A stretch of 11,133 bases of DNA, from NCBI GenBank assembly GCA_049316905.1, contig JBMOJH010000110.1:1-11133 (forward strand), in the 5' to 3' direction. Below, in pieces: positions 1-5,849 of this stretch (positions are counted from its first letter, which is position 1; each line of letters begins with the position of its first letter). Below the pieces are notes generated by a model. It searched no databases and was not told the DNA's origin. It worked only from the letters and a program-made list of their open reading frames with translations. The DNA is from CAIPVR01 sp049316905. GTDB taxonomy: Bacteria; Actinomycetota; Acidimicrobiia; Acidimicrobiales; Microtrichaceae. The position numbers and the translations under genes are program-made.

Positions 1-13
1 CGGTGACGCGACA

Positions 14-37
14 GAACCCCCACCGAGGCGGGGGTTC
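14..37 (-). terminator. Terminator-like hairpin downstream of tRNA-Gly
   Basis: A perfect 8-bp inverted repeat, GAACCCCC (14-21) and GGGGGTTC (30-37), encloses an 8-base loop. It lies 8 bases beyond the 3' end of the minus-strand tRNA, where a transcript terminator is expected. No strong U-run follows, so this is a GC-rich hairpin of the kind common in high-GC bacteria. The terminator role is inferred from position. Confidence 0.55.
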
Positions 38-44
38 CGGTGAG

Positions 45-115
45 AGCGGGTGACGAGAATCGAACTCGCACTGTCAGCTTGGGAAGCTGAAGTTCTACCA
101 TTGAACTACACCCGC
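45..115 (-). tRNA. tRNA-Gly (anticodon CCC)
   Basis: The minus strand folds into a complete 71-nt cloverleaf. The acceptor arm is GCGGGTG (115-109) paired with CACCCGC (52-46). The D-arm is GTTC/GAAC. The anticodon stem TCAGC/GCTGA closes the loop TTCCCAA, and the T-arm GCGAG/CTCGT closes loop TTCGATT. The anticodon is CCC (complement of 81-83), reading glycine codon GGG. The discriminator base is U, which fits bacterial tRNA-Gly. CCA is not encoded, so the 3' end must be added by CCA-adding enzyme. The gene stands alone and is divergent from dcd. Confidence 0.95.
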
Positions 116-119
116 AGAA

Positions 120-135
120 CCGCCCCGGAGGGCGG
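120..135 (-). other. UNCG-tetraloop hairpin in the tRNA 5' leader
   Basis: On the minus strand CCGCCC-TCCG-GGGCGG forms a 6-bp all-GC stem closed by C-G around a UCCG loop, a member of the very stable UNCG tetraloop class. It ends four bases before the tRNA 5' end. It could insulate the tRNA fold or affect RNase P processing. The structure is seen in the sequence; the role is inferred. Confidence 0.4.
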
Positions 136-144
136 CGCGGGGTC

Positions 145-150
145 ACTGTA
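145..150 (-). promoter_or_regulatory. Possible -10 element for tRNA-Gly
   Basis: The minus strand reads TACAGT, matching TANNNT, 30 bases upstream of the tRNA 5' end. Transcription from it would include the leader hairpin. No recognisable -35 sits at the usual distance, so support is weak. Confidence 0.3.
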
Positions 151-181
151 GGCCACGTCGTGGGGCGCCGCGCCAGCGGGC

Positions 182-187
182 TACCGT
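182..187 (+). promoter_or_regulatory. -10 element of a leaderless dcd promoter
   Basis: TACCGT fits TANNNT and ends 7 bases before the GTG at 195. That places a transcription start at or next to the GTG. There is no Shine-Dalgarno sequence here, which agrees with a leaderless mRNA. The same spacing occurs before the CNB gene and the glycosyltransferase gene. No clear -35 is visible. Confidence 0.45.
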
Positions 188-194
188 GCGGCCC

Positions 195-761
195 GTGATC
201 CTCTCCGACCGCACCATCCGGGCCGAGATCGAGGCCGGTCGGATCGGCGTGGAGCCCTACGACCCGAGCATGGTCCAGCCCAGTTCGATCGACGTGCGGC
301 TCGACCACCGGTTCCTCGTCTTCCGGAGCCACACCCGACCGGTCATCGACGTGAAGGAGGACCTGTCGGACCTCACCGAGCTCGTCACCGCGTCGGAGGA
401 GCAGCCGTTCATCCTCCATCCCGGCGAGTTCGTGCTCGGCGCCACGCTCGAGGTCATCCGCATCCCGGTCGACCTCGTCGCGAGGGTGGAGGGCAAGAGC
501 TCGCTCGGGCGGCTCGGCCTGCTGATCCACACCACCGCCGGGTTCGTCGACGCCGGCTTCCAGGGTCAGCTCACGCTCGAGTTCTCGAACGTCGCCACGC
601 TGCCGATCACCCTCTACCCGGGCATGAAGATCGGCCAGCTGTCGTTCCTGCGGATGGACGGCCCGGCCGAGCACCCGTACGGCTCCGGCGCCCTGGGCTC
701 CAAGTACTCCGGCCAGCTCGGCCCGACCCCCAGCCAGTACTGGAAGAACTTCCGGTCCTGA
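195..761 (+). CDS. dcd: dCTP deaminase (possibly the bifunctional dUMP-forming type)
   Basis: This cytosolic enzyme deaminates dCTP to supply dUMP for thymidylate synthesis. The 188-aa product begins MILSDR, as the family usually does. Visible blocks are VQPSSIDVRLD (residues 27-37), HPGEFVLG (75-82), EGKSSLGRLGLL (99-110), TAGFVDAGF (114-122) and LTLEFSN, holding the catalytic Glu129. It ends with PGMKIGQL and a GPTPSQYW tail. The sequence resembles the mycobacterial enzyme as I remember it; that enzyme also hydrolyses the triphosphate, giving dUMP directly. The bifunctional reading is an inference. An in-frame GTG at 186 would add three residues, but it overlaps the probable -10 element. 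The family alignment and the leaderless arrangement both favour 195. The gene is divergent from tRNA-Gly and converges on the receiver-like gene. Confidence 0.95.
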   Translation: MILSDRTIRAEIEAGRIGVEPYDPSMVQPSSIDVRLDHRFLVFRSHTRPVIDVKEDLSDLTELVTASEEQPFILHPGEFVLGATLEVIRIPVDLVARVEGKSSLGRLGLLIHTTAGFVDAGFQGQLTLEFSNVATLPITLYPGMKIGQLSFLRMDGPAEHPYGSGALGSKYSGQLGPTPSQYWKNFRS

Positions 762-771
762 CCCCGCGTAG

Positions 772-810
772 TGGTGCGGGAACCCGCGGTTGAGGTCGTT
801 TCCCGCACCA
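772..810. terminator. Hairpin between convergent genes, probable bidirectional terminator
   Basis: TGGTGCGGGAA (772-782) and TTCCCGCACCA (800-810) form a perfect 11-bp inverted repeat with a 17-base loop. It lies between the dcd stop (761) and the receiver-gene stop (841), so it can serve both strands. Neither strand shows a long U-run. Further CCCGC copies at 763-767 and 783-787 could pair with GCGGG at 776-780 in competing folds. Confidence 0.55.
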
Positions 811-840
811 ATTGCCGGCTCGGCGCCGGACCCCGGACGG

Positions 841-1194
841 TCAGTCGGTGCCGAGGAGGCGGTGGAGCGTCTCGTCGATCAGCTCCACGTCCACCGGACG
901 CAGCAGGGCCGAGTCGGCCCCCGCGGCGAGGGCGGCATCCGCGCCGTCGGGGTCGTCCACCAGGGCGACCACCGGCACCGACGGGTGGACCGCCCGCAGG
1001 CCGTGCAGCGCCGCGGTGTCGGTACAGGACACCACGATCGACCGCACCCCCTCGGAGGTGACCGAACGGCCGGCCACACCCGGGTCGTCGGTGGCCGCGG
1101 CCTCCCACCCCTGCGCGCGGAGCAGGCCCGCCACCGCGGCACCCACTGCGGCGTCGGGGTCGAGCACCACCACCCGCGCCGCCGAGCCGGTCAC
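841..1194 (-). CDS. Degenerate receiver-domain (pseudo-response-regulator) protein
   Basis: The 117-aa product has the length and strand pattern of one CheY-like receiver domain and no output domain. Strand 1 is RVVVLDPD (residues 7-14), with acidic residues Asp12 and Asp14 kept. Strand 3 reads SIVVSCTD (52-59), so the phospho-acceptor Asp position is Cys57 or Ser56. Strand 4 PVVALVD (74-80) lacks the usual Thr/Ser. Strand 5 ends LLRPVD (97-102), with Arg in place of the conserved Lys before the kept Pro. Three of the switch residues are therefore missing, and phosphorylation looks unlikely. The GTG start has GGTGAG six bases upstream. It lies 34 bases downstream of the Fe-S oxidoreductase stop on the same strand, suggesting co-transcription. 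Its role is unknown; a protein-docking adaptor is one possibility. Confidence 0.7.
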   Translation of the reverse strand: MTGSAARVVVLDPDAAVGAAVAGLLRAQGWEAAATDDPGVAGRSVTSEGVRSIVVSCTDTAALHGLRAVHPSVPVVALVDDPDGADAALAAGADSALLRPVDVELIDETLHRLLGTD

Positions 1195-1228
1195 CGCGGG
1201 CTCACCGTGCGGGCGGAGCGCGGAGCCC

Positions 1229-3499
1229 TCAGGACTCCGCGGCCTCCACGATCTGTTCGATCGGGGGCACGGCCACAGGATCGGCGTTCTCGATGGCGTC
1301 GAGGATGTGCATGGCGAGGTCGGCGACCTTGACCTGGTCCTCTTCGACGCCCTGGGCCTTCACGCCGTCGTCGATCATGACGTAGCAGAAGGGGCACGCG
1401 GTGGCGATGCGGGAGGCGCCGGTGGCGAGCAGCTCCTGCGAGCGCTCCACGTTGACCTGCTTGCCGATGTGTTCCTCCATCCACATGCGGGCGCCGCCGG
1501 CGCCGCAGCACATGCCCTTGGTGCCGTTGCGGCCGGCCTCGACGACCTCGATGCCCTTGAGGTGGCCGATCACGTTGCGGGGGGCGAGGTACACGTCGTT
1601 GTGGCGGCCGAGGTAGCAGGAGTCGTGGTACACGACGCGCTCCTCGAGCTTGGCGCCGGTGAGGTCGAGGCGGCCGGTGTCGATCAGGTCCTCGAGGAAC
1701 TGGCTGTGGTGGACCACCTCGTAGTGGCCGCCGAGCTGCGGGTACTCGTTCTTGAGGGTGTTGAAGCAGTGGGGGCACTGCGTGATGATCTTGCGTACGC
1801 CCATGCCGTCGAGGGTCTCGATGTTCTGCATGGCGAGCATCTGGAAGATGTACTCGTTGCCCGAGCGGCGGGCCGGGTCGCCGGTGCAGTTCTCGGCCGG
1901 GCCGAGGATCGCGAAGCTGATCTCCGCGCGCTGCAGCAGCTTGGCCATGGCCTGGGTGACCTTCTGGTTCTTGTCGTCGAACGAGCCGGCGCAGCCCACC
2001 CAGTAGAGGTACTCGGCGGTCATGGGGTCGCCGCCGTCGATGATGTTGATGCCGTCGAGGCCCTTGGCCCAGTTGGCGCGCTCGCCCTGGCTCATGCCCC
2101 ACGGGTTCCCGGAGTTCTCCATGGCCCGGTAGGCGTTGCCCAGCTCGGTCGGGAAGTCCGACTCCATCAGCGTCAGGTAGCGGCGCATGTCGAGGATCTT
2201 GTCGAGGATCTCGATGTTCACCGGGCAGTTCTCGTCACACGCCTTGCACGAGGTGCAGGCCCACACCTCGTCCGGTGTGATGCGCTCGAACACCGAGTCC
2301 GCGGTCACCTTGATCTCGCCGTCGACCCCGATCGGGGGCGACACCTTCGGGTCGCCGGTGGCGGCCATGACCTCACCGGTCTTCAGCACGATCTCGCGGG
2401 GATCGAGCGGCTTGCCCGTGGCGTGCGCCGGGCACACCGAGGTGCACCGACCACACATGGTGCAGGCGTCGGTGTCGAGGAGCTGCTTCCAGGTGAAGTC
2501 CTCGACCTTGTAGGCACCGAAGCTCTCGAGCTCGGTCTCCATGAGGTTCGGCATCGCCCGCATGGCGCCCTTCGGGCGGTCCCGCTCCGAGAGGTACATG
2601 TTCAGCGGCGACGTGAAGATGTGGCGCAGCATCGTGACCGGCAGGATCACCAGGAACGCCACGAACGACAACACGTGCAGCACCCACATCGCCTGGTGCC
2701 AGCCCGCCAGACCCGACATGCCGTCGACCAGCGTGGCGAGCGGGTAGCCGATGAAGGACCACTTCTCGAAGCTCGGCATCCCCTCCTCCGCGATGCGGAA
2801 CATCTCGGTCAGGAACCCGGTCACCCCGAGCACGAACAGGATCCCGAGGATCACCGCGTGCTCGGGCTTGGACTTGATCCGGATCCGGTACGGCTTCTGG
2901 ATGTAGCGCCGCACGATCGCCCAGGTCACGCCGATCACGAACACGATCCCGCCGAGGTCACCGACGAAGGCGAAGCCCTGGTACACCTTGCCGTTGAGGA
3001 ACTTCGCGGCCTCCGGCAGCTGGTGGTTGATCTCCAGGATCGTCGTGACGGCCAGGAGGATCAGGAAGCCGAAGTAGATCATCGAGTGCATGATCCCGGC
3101 GGCCGGGTCACGCATCAGGGTCTGCATGTAGAGACCCGCGCGCAGCTTCTCCATGCGCTTCTTGGCGTTCTTCGGGGTGATGTCCCGCTTGTCGGGGGCG
3201 CCCCGCTCCCAGTTCTTGATGCGCTGGGAGAACAGCACCGCACCCACGATGAACATGATCGGGATGACGATGTAGAAGACCAGCTTGAAGGCGGTGGGGA
3301 TGCCGCCGAACACCTCCCGCTGGACCACGGCCTCGTCGTGCCACTGCAGCGTGGACGCGGCGATGCCGGAGACGACGACCAGCAGGGCGATGCCGACGCC
3401 CAGCAGGATCGCGATCTGTTGGGGCCGGAGGCGCTTCGGGCCGGGCACCGGGGTGCGCTCGGCGGTCTCCGTCTCCTGGGTGGTGTCGGTGGCGCTCAT
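1229..3499 (-). CDS. Membrane-bound Fe-S oxidoreductase, heterodisulfide-reductase-like (EtfD/EMO-like)
   Basis: The 756-aa product has an N-terminal domain of about six membrane helices (roughly residues 28-300), with several His residues that could bind haem. A ferredoxin domain follows with two [4Fe-4S] motifs: Cys346, 349, 352, 356 and Cys415, 418, 421, 425. Then come two CCG-type domains. The first has Cys503, an Asn-Cys-Thr-Gly at 537-540 and Cys575/578. The second has Cys628, Cys664-Cys665-Gly and Cys702/705. This order resembles the mycobacterial EtfD group (Rv0338c), which passes electrons from acyl-CoA dehydrogenases via ETF to menaquinone. That specific role is inferred from family knowledge; no etf genes lie in the window. 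The ATG at 3499 is chosen because CAGG precedes it. A GTG at 3526 would add nine residues and no conserved feature. The gene lies between a CNB gene upstream and a receiver-like gene downstream. Confidence 0.88.
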   Translation of the reverse strand: MSATDTTQETETAERTPVPGPKRLRPQQIAILLGVGIALLVVVSGIAASTLQWHDEAVVQREVFGGIPTAFKLVFYIVIPIMFIVGAVLFSQRIKNWERGAPDKRDITPKNAKKRMEKLRAGLYMQTLMRDPAAGIMHSMIYFGFLILLAVTTILEINHQLPEAAKFLNGKVYQGFAFVGDLGGIVFVIGVTWAIVRRYIQKPYRIRIKSKPEHAVILGILFVLGVTGFLTEMFRIAEEGMPSFEKWSFIGYPLATLVDGMSGLAGWHQAMWVLHVLSFVAFLVILPVTMLRHIFTSPLNMYLSERDRPKGAMRAMPNLMETELESFGAYKVEDFTWKQLLDTDACTMCGRCTSVCPAHATGKPLDPREIVLKTGEVMAATGDPKVSPPIGVDGEIKVTADSVFERITPDEVWACTSCKACDENCPVNIEILDKILDMRRYLTLMESDFPTELGNAYRAMENSGNPWGMSQGERANWAKGLDGINIIDGGDPMTAEYLYWVGCAGSFDDKNQKVTQAMAKLLQRAEISFAILGPAENCTGDPARRSGNEYIFQMLAMQNIETLDGMGVRKIITQCPHCFNTLKNEYPQLGGHYEVVHHSQFLEDLIDTGRLDLTGAKLEERVVYHDSCYLGRHNDVYLAPRNVIGHLKGIEVVEAGRNGTKGMCCGAGGARMWMEEHIGKQVNVERSQELLATGASRIATACPFCYVMIDDGVKAQGVEEDQVKVADLAMHILDAIENADPVAVPPIEQIVEAAES

Positions 3500-3509
3500 A
3501 GCGAACCTG

Positions 3510-3515
3510 AAACTA
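3510..3515 (-). promoter_or_regulatory. Possible internal -10 element before the Fe-S oxidoreductase gene
   Basis: The minus strand reads TAGTTT, matching TANNNT, ending 10 bases before the ATG at 3499. With the 93-base gap after the CNB stop codon, this could give the oxidoreductase its own start with a leader of only about 4 nt. No -35 is recognisable, so the evidence is weak. Confidence 0.25.
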
Positions 3516-3592
3516 CTCCCAGCCACTCCGCGGGCGTGAAGTCGACCGAGATCCGCAACTCAGCCGCGTCACCCCGGCGCCTCACTCCGCTG

Positions 3593-4012
3593 TCAGTGCT
3601 GCCAGGACGCGTCCTCGGCGGCGCGCAGCCGACGGGCCAGGGTGACCAGCAGCTTGTGGGCCAGCGTGGGCACCTCGTCGAGCACACCGTTGAACGCGCC
3701 ACGGGTGAGCACCAGCAGGTTGGACGGTTCGGTCGTGGTGACCGTCGCCGTGCGGGGGCCGCCGTCGAGGAGGGCCAGCTCGCCCACCCAGTCACCCGGA
3801 CCCAGCTGGGCCACCACCTCGCCGCGCCGCCGGACCTCCGCCGCGCCCGACAGGAGGACGAACGCCTCGCGGCCGAGCTCGCCCTCGGTGCAGAGCACGC
3901 GCCCCGCCTCCACGTCCACCTGGTCCGACGCCCGTTCGATCTGGCGGAGGTCGGCACGGCTGCACCCGCTCAGGAGCGGGACGGCCGCGAGCTGCTCGAG
4001 GGCTGAACCCAT
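3593..4012 (-). CDS. Small cyclic nucleotide-binding (CNB) domain protein
   Basis: The 139-aa product is essentially one cyclic-nucleotide-binding domain of the CRP/PKA type. It begins with the usual helix (LAAVPLLSGCSRADL, residues 8-22). The beta-roll contains FVLLSGAAEV (51-60). The phosphate-binding cassette is GELALLDGGPRTATV (77-91), with Glu78 and Arg87 where ligand contacts are expected. A C-terminal helix follows. There is no helix-turn-helix, so it is not a CRP-type transcription factor. The intact cassette suggests cAMP or a related nucleotide can bind. It could regulate a partner protein, perhaps the downstream membrane oxidoreductase, but that is inferred from proximity only. The ATG has no Shine-Dalgarno sequence. 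A TACGAT box six bases upstream suggests a leaderless transcript. Confidence 0.85.
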   Translation of the reverse strand: MGSALEQLAAVPLLSGCSRADLRQIERASDQVDVEAGRVLCTEGELGREAFVLLSGAAEVRRRGEVVAQLGPGDWVGELALLDGGPRTATVTTTEPSNLLVLTRGAFNGVLDEVPTLAHKLLVTLARRLRAAEDASWQH

Positions 4013-4018
4013 GCGCGG

Positions 4019-4024
4019 ATCGTA
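4019..4024 (-). promoter_or_regulatory. -10 element of a leaderless promoter for the CNB gene
   Basis: The minus strand reads TACGAT, close to TATAAT, ending six bases before the ATG at 4012. Transcription would start at or beside the ATG, which fits the absence of a Shine-Dalgarno sequence. No -35 match is visible. This promoter could also drive the two downstream minus-strand genes. Confidence 0.5.
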
Positions 4025-4111
4025 CGGGCCGGGCGTCGCCGATGGCGGGGATCGCGGACCGACGGCGCGGAGGTCGGCTTGAATGGTGCGGCCCGTGGGG
4101 GCCGCCGGATC

Positions 4112-4118
4112 GGAGGAG
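4112..4118 (+). promoter_or_regulatory. Ribosome binding site that fixes the ParA start
   Basis: GGAGGAG sits 7 bases before the ATG at 4126. It decides in favour of this start over an upstream in-frame ATG at 4042, which would add 28 residues without family resemblance. Confidence 0.8.
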
Positions 4119-4125
4119 CACGCGG

Positions 4126-4998
4126 ATGAGGGTCGTCGCCGTCGCCGGCGCCAAGGGCGGGGTGGGCAAGACCGCGGCCGCGGTGAACCTCGCGGTGATC
4201 GCCGCGGCGGCCGGCTACCGCACCCTCCTCTGGGACCTCGACCCGCAGGGTGCCGCCACCCACTGCTACCGGGCCCGGGCGAAGGTGAAGGGTGGGGCGA
4301 CCCGCCTCCTCGGCGGCAAGCGCGACCTGCAGTCCTACGTGCGGGAGACCGACCACCTCCGGCTCGATCTCCTCCCGGCCGACCCGTCGTTCCGCGTGGT
4401 GGACACGATCCTGGCGGCGCGGCGCTGGCCCGACCGGGTGATCCGCAAGCTGCTGCGCTCCCTCGACGGGTCCTACGACGTGGTCATCCTCGACTGTGCC
4501 CCGGGCCTCGGCGTGGTGACGGAGTCCATCCTGGCCGCGAGCGACGTGGTGGTGGCCCCGATCATCCCGGCGCCCCTCGCGGTGCGCAGCCTGGACCAGC
4601 TCGACGAGTTCGTGGCCGAGCACCGCGACGGCGTCCCGGTGGTGGCGTTCCTGTCGATGCTCGACGAGCGGAAGGTGCTCCATCGCCAGGTGCTCACGCA
4701 GGTGCGCGGCGACCGGCGGTTCGCCCTCGCCGCGGTGCCGGTGTCGAGCGCGGTGGAGCGCATGGGGATGGAGCAGGTCCCTGCTGTGGTCGCCTCGCCG
4801 CGGAACCTCGCGGCCACTGCCTACCGACGCCTCTGGGCCGAGGTGGAGGAGCGACTGGGCCTCGAACGCCCCGCGGTCACCGTGGTCGACCTCGACATCC
4901 CCGATGACGGCTCCCCGGACGTGGTCGACGACGCGGTCGCCCCGGGTGATCTGGCCTCGCCGGGGGCGGGTGGGGCCACGCCGTTCGACGGCCCCTGA
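4126..4998 (+). CDS. Orphan ParA/MinD-family ATPase
   Basis: The 290-aa product is a deviant Walker-A ATPase of the ParA/MinD/Soj superfamily. The N-terminus carries GAKGGVGKT (residues 8-16) with signature Lys10 and P-loop Lys15. LLWDLDPQGAAT (34-45) holds the switch aspartates, and VVILD (119-123) is the Walker B strand ending in Asp123. These proteins dimerise on ATP and usually position DNA, protein complexes or organelles on the nucleoid or membrane. No ParB, MinE-like partner or cargo gene is adjacent, so the cargo is unknown. The last 35-40 residues are rich in Asp, Pro, Gly and Val and look disordered. No amphipathic membrane-targeting helix is obvious at the C-terminus, which argues against MinD. 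It diverges from the CNB gene and converges on gpmA. Confidence 0.88.
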   Translation: MRVVAVAGAKGGVGKTAAAVNLAVIAAAAGYRTLLWDLDPQGAATHCYRARAKVKGGATRLLGGKRDLQSYVRETDHLRLDLLPADPSFRVVDTILAARRWPDRVIRKLLRSLDGSYDVVILDCAPGLGVVTESILAASDVVVAPIIPAPLAVRSLDQLDEFVAEHRDGVPVVAFLSMLDERKVLHRQVLTQVRGDRRFALAAVPVSSAVERMGMEQVPAVVASPRNLAATAYRRLWAEVEERLGLERPAVTVVDLDIPDDGSPDVVDDAVAPGDLASPGAGGATPFDGP

Positions 4999-5012
4999 GC
5001 GCCCCGGCTCAG
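4995..5012. terminator. Small hairpin spanning both convergent stop codons
   Basis: CTGAGC (4995-5000) and GCTCAG (5007-5012) form a 6-bp inverted repeat with a 6-base loop. The left arm contains the TGA stop of the ParA gene, and the right arm contains the stop codon of gpmA on the other strand. It is symmetric and could act on both transcripts, but the stem is short and no U-run follows. Confidence 0.35.
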
Positions 5013-5770
5013 CCCCCGGTGGCCTGCCGGGCGACCGCCTCGGCCGCGGCCCGCACCGCCTCGGCGTCCGCGAGGTACCGGTCCTCCACCGGTCGGTCCT
5101 CCACCGGCCGGAACGAGTCGTCGAGCTCGTACAGCAGCGGGATCCCGGTCGGGATGTTCAGGCCGGTGATGTCCTCGTCGGAGATGCCCTGCAGGTGCTT
5201 CACGAGGGCCCGCAGCGAGTTGCCGTGGGCGACCACCAGCACGTCGGAGCCGGCCGCGAGGTCCGGCACGATCGCGTCGTACCAGTAGGGCAGCATCCGG
5301 GCCACCACGTCCGCGAGGCATTCGGAGGTGGGCACCAGCTCCGGCGGCAGGTGGGCGTAGCGGGCGTCGTCGTTCGGGTTGAAGCGGTTGTCCGCCGCGA
5401 TCGGGGGCGGCGGCACGTCGTAGCTGCGACGCCACACCTTCACCTGCTCCTCGCCGAACTGGTCGGTGGTCTCCTTCTTGTTCTTGCCCGTCAGGTCGCC
5501 GTAGTGGCGCTCGTTGAGCCGCCAGTGGCGACGGACCGGCACCCAGAGCCGACCGAGCTCGTCGAGGGCGAGGTTGGCGGTGCGGATCGCCCGCACCTGC
5601 ACCGAGGTGTGCAGCACGTCGGGTTCGACCCCCGCGTCGCGGAGCATGCCGCCCGCGGCGGTGGCCTCCGCCCGACCCTGCTCGGTGAGGTCGCAGTCGT
5701 ACCAGCCGGTGAACAGGTTGAGCTGGTTCCACTCGCTCTGGCCGTGGCGCAGCAGGACGAGACGGTGCAT
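5009..5770 (-). CDS. gpmA: 2,3-bisphosphoglycerate-dependent phosphoglycerate mutase
   Basis: This cytosolic enzyme interconverts 3- and 2-phosphoglycerate in glycolysis and gluconeogenesis through a phosphohistidine. The 253-aa product has the usual family length. It starts with LVLLRHGQSEWN (residues 4-15), in which His9 is the phosphorylated residue. Next come TSVQVRAIRTA (55-65), RLNERHYGDLTGKNK (84-98) with catalytic Glu87, RRSYD (114-118), and AHGNSLRAL (181-189) with the second active-site His182. The ATG at 5770 begins directly at the conserved strand, with a weak G-rich Shine-Dalgarno sequence four bases upstream. Longer in-frame starts up to 5929 would overlap the divergent glycosyltransferase gene and add no conserved sequence. 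A pentapeptide PVEDR is tandemly repeated at 222-231 near the C-terminus. Confidence 0.95.
   Translation of the reverse strand: MHRLVLLRHGQSEWNQLNLFTGWYDCDLTEQGRAEATAAGGMLRDAGVEPDVLHTSVQVRAIRTANLALDELGRLWVPVRRHWRLNERHYGDLTGKNKKETTDQFGEEQVKVWRRSYDVPPPPIAADNRFNPNDDARYAHLPPELVPTSECLADVVARMLPYWYDAIVPDLAAGSDVLVVAHGNSLRALVKHLQGISDEDITGLNIPTGIPLLYELDDSFRPVEDRPVEDRYLADAEAVRAAAEAVARQATGG
5079..5108 (-). repeat. 15-bp tandem duplication inside gpmA
   Basis: Two adjacent 15-base units (5079-5093 and 5094-5108) differ at one base. They encode PVEDR-PVEDR in frame in the C-terminal region of phosphoglycerate mutase, outside the catalytic motifs. This looks like a recent in-frame slippage duplication. Confidence 0.8.
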
Positions 5771-5849
5771 GGGACCCCCAGGTGTCGGACGGCCCGGGGA
5801 TGGTGCCACAGCGGGCCCGGGCGCCACGAACGGCCGGGCGGGGATCCCC

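Noticed and set aside
812..4006. A 1064-codon open frame on the plus strand
   Set aside because: It is antisense to the Fe-S oxidoreductase, the receiver gene and the CNB gene. Its composition (runs of His, Asp, Val, Arg, Gly) is typical of an out-of-frame reading of GC-rich DNA, and it shows no domain.
4042..4125. Upstream ATG for the ParA gene
   Set aside because: A strong GGAGGAG precedes ATG 4126, which opens directly on the ATPase strand. The 28 extra residues do not resemble the family.
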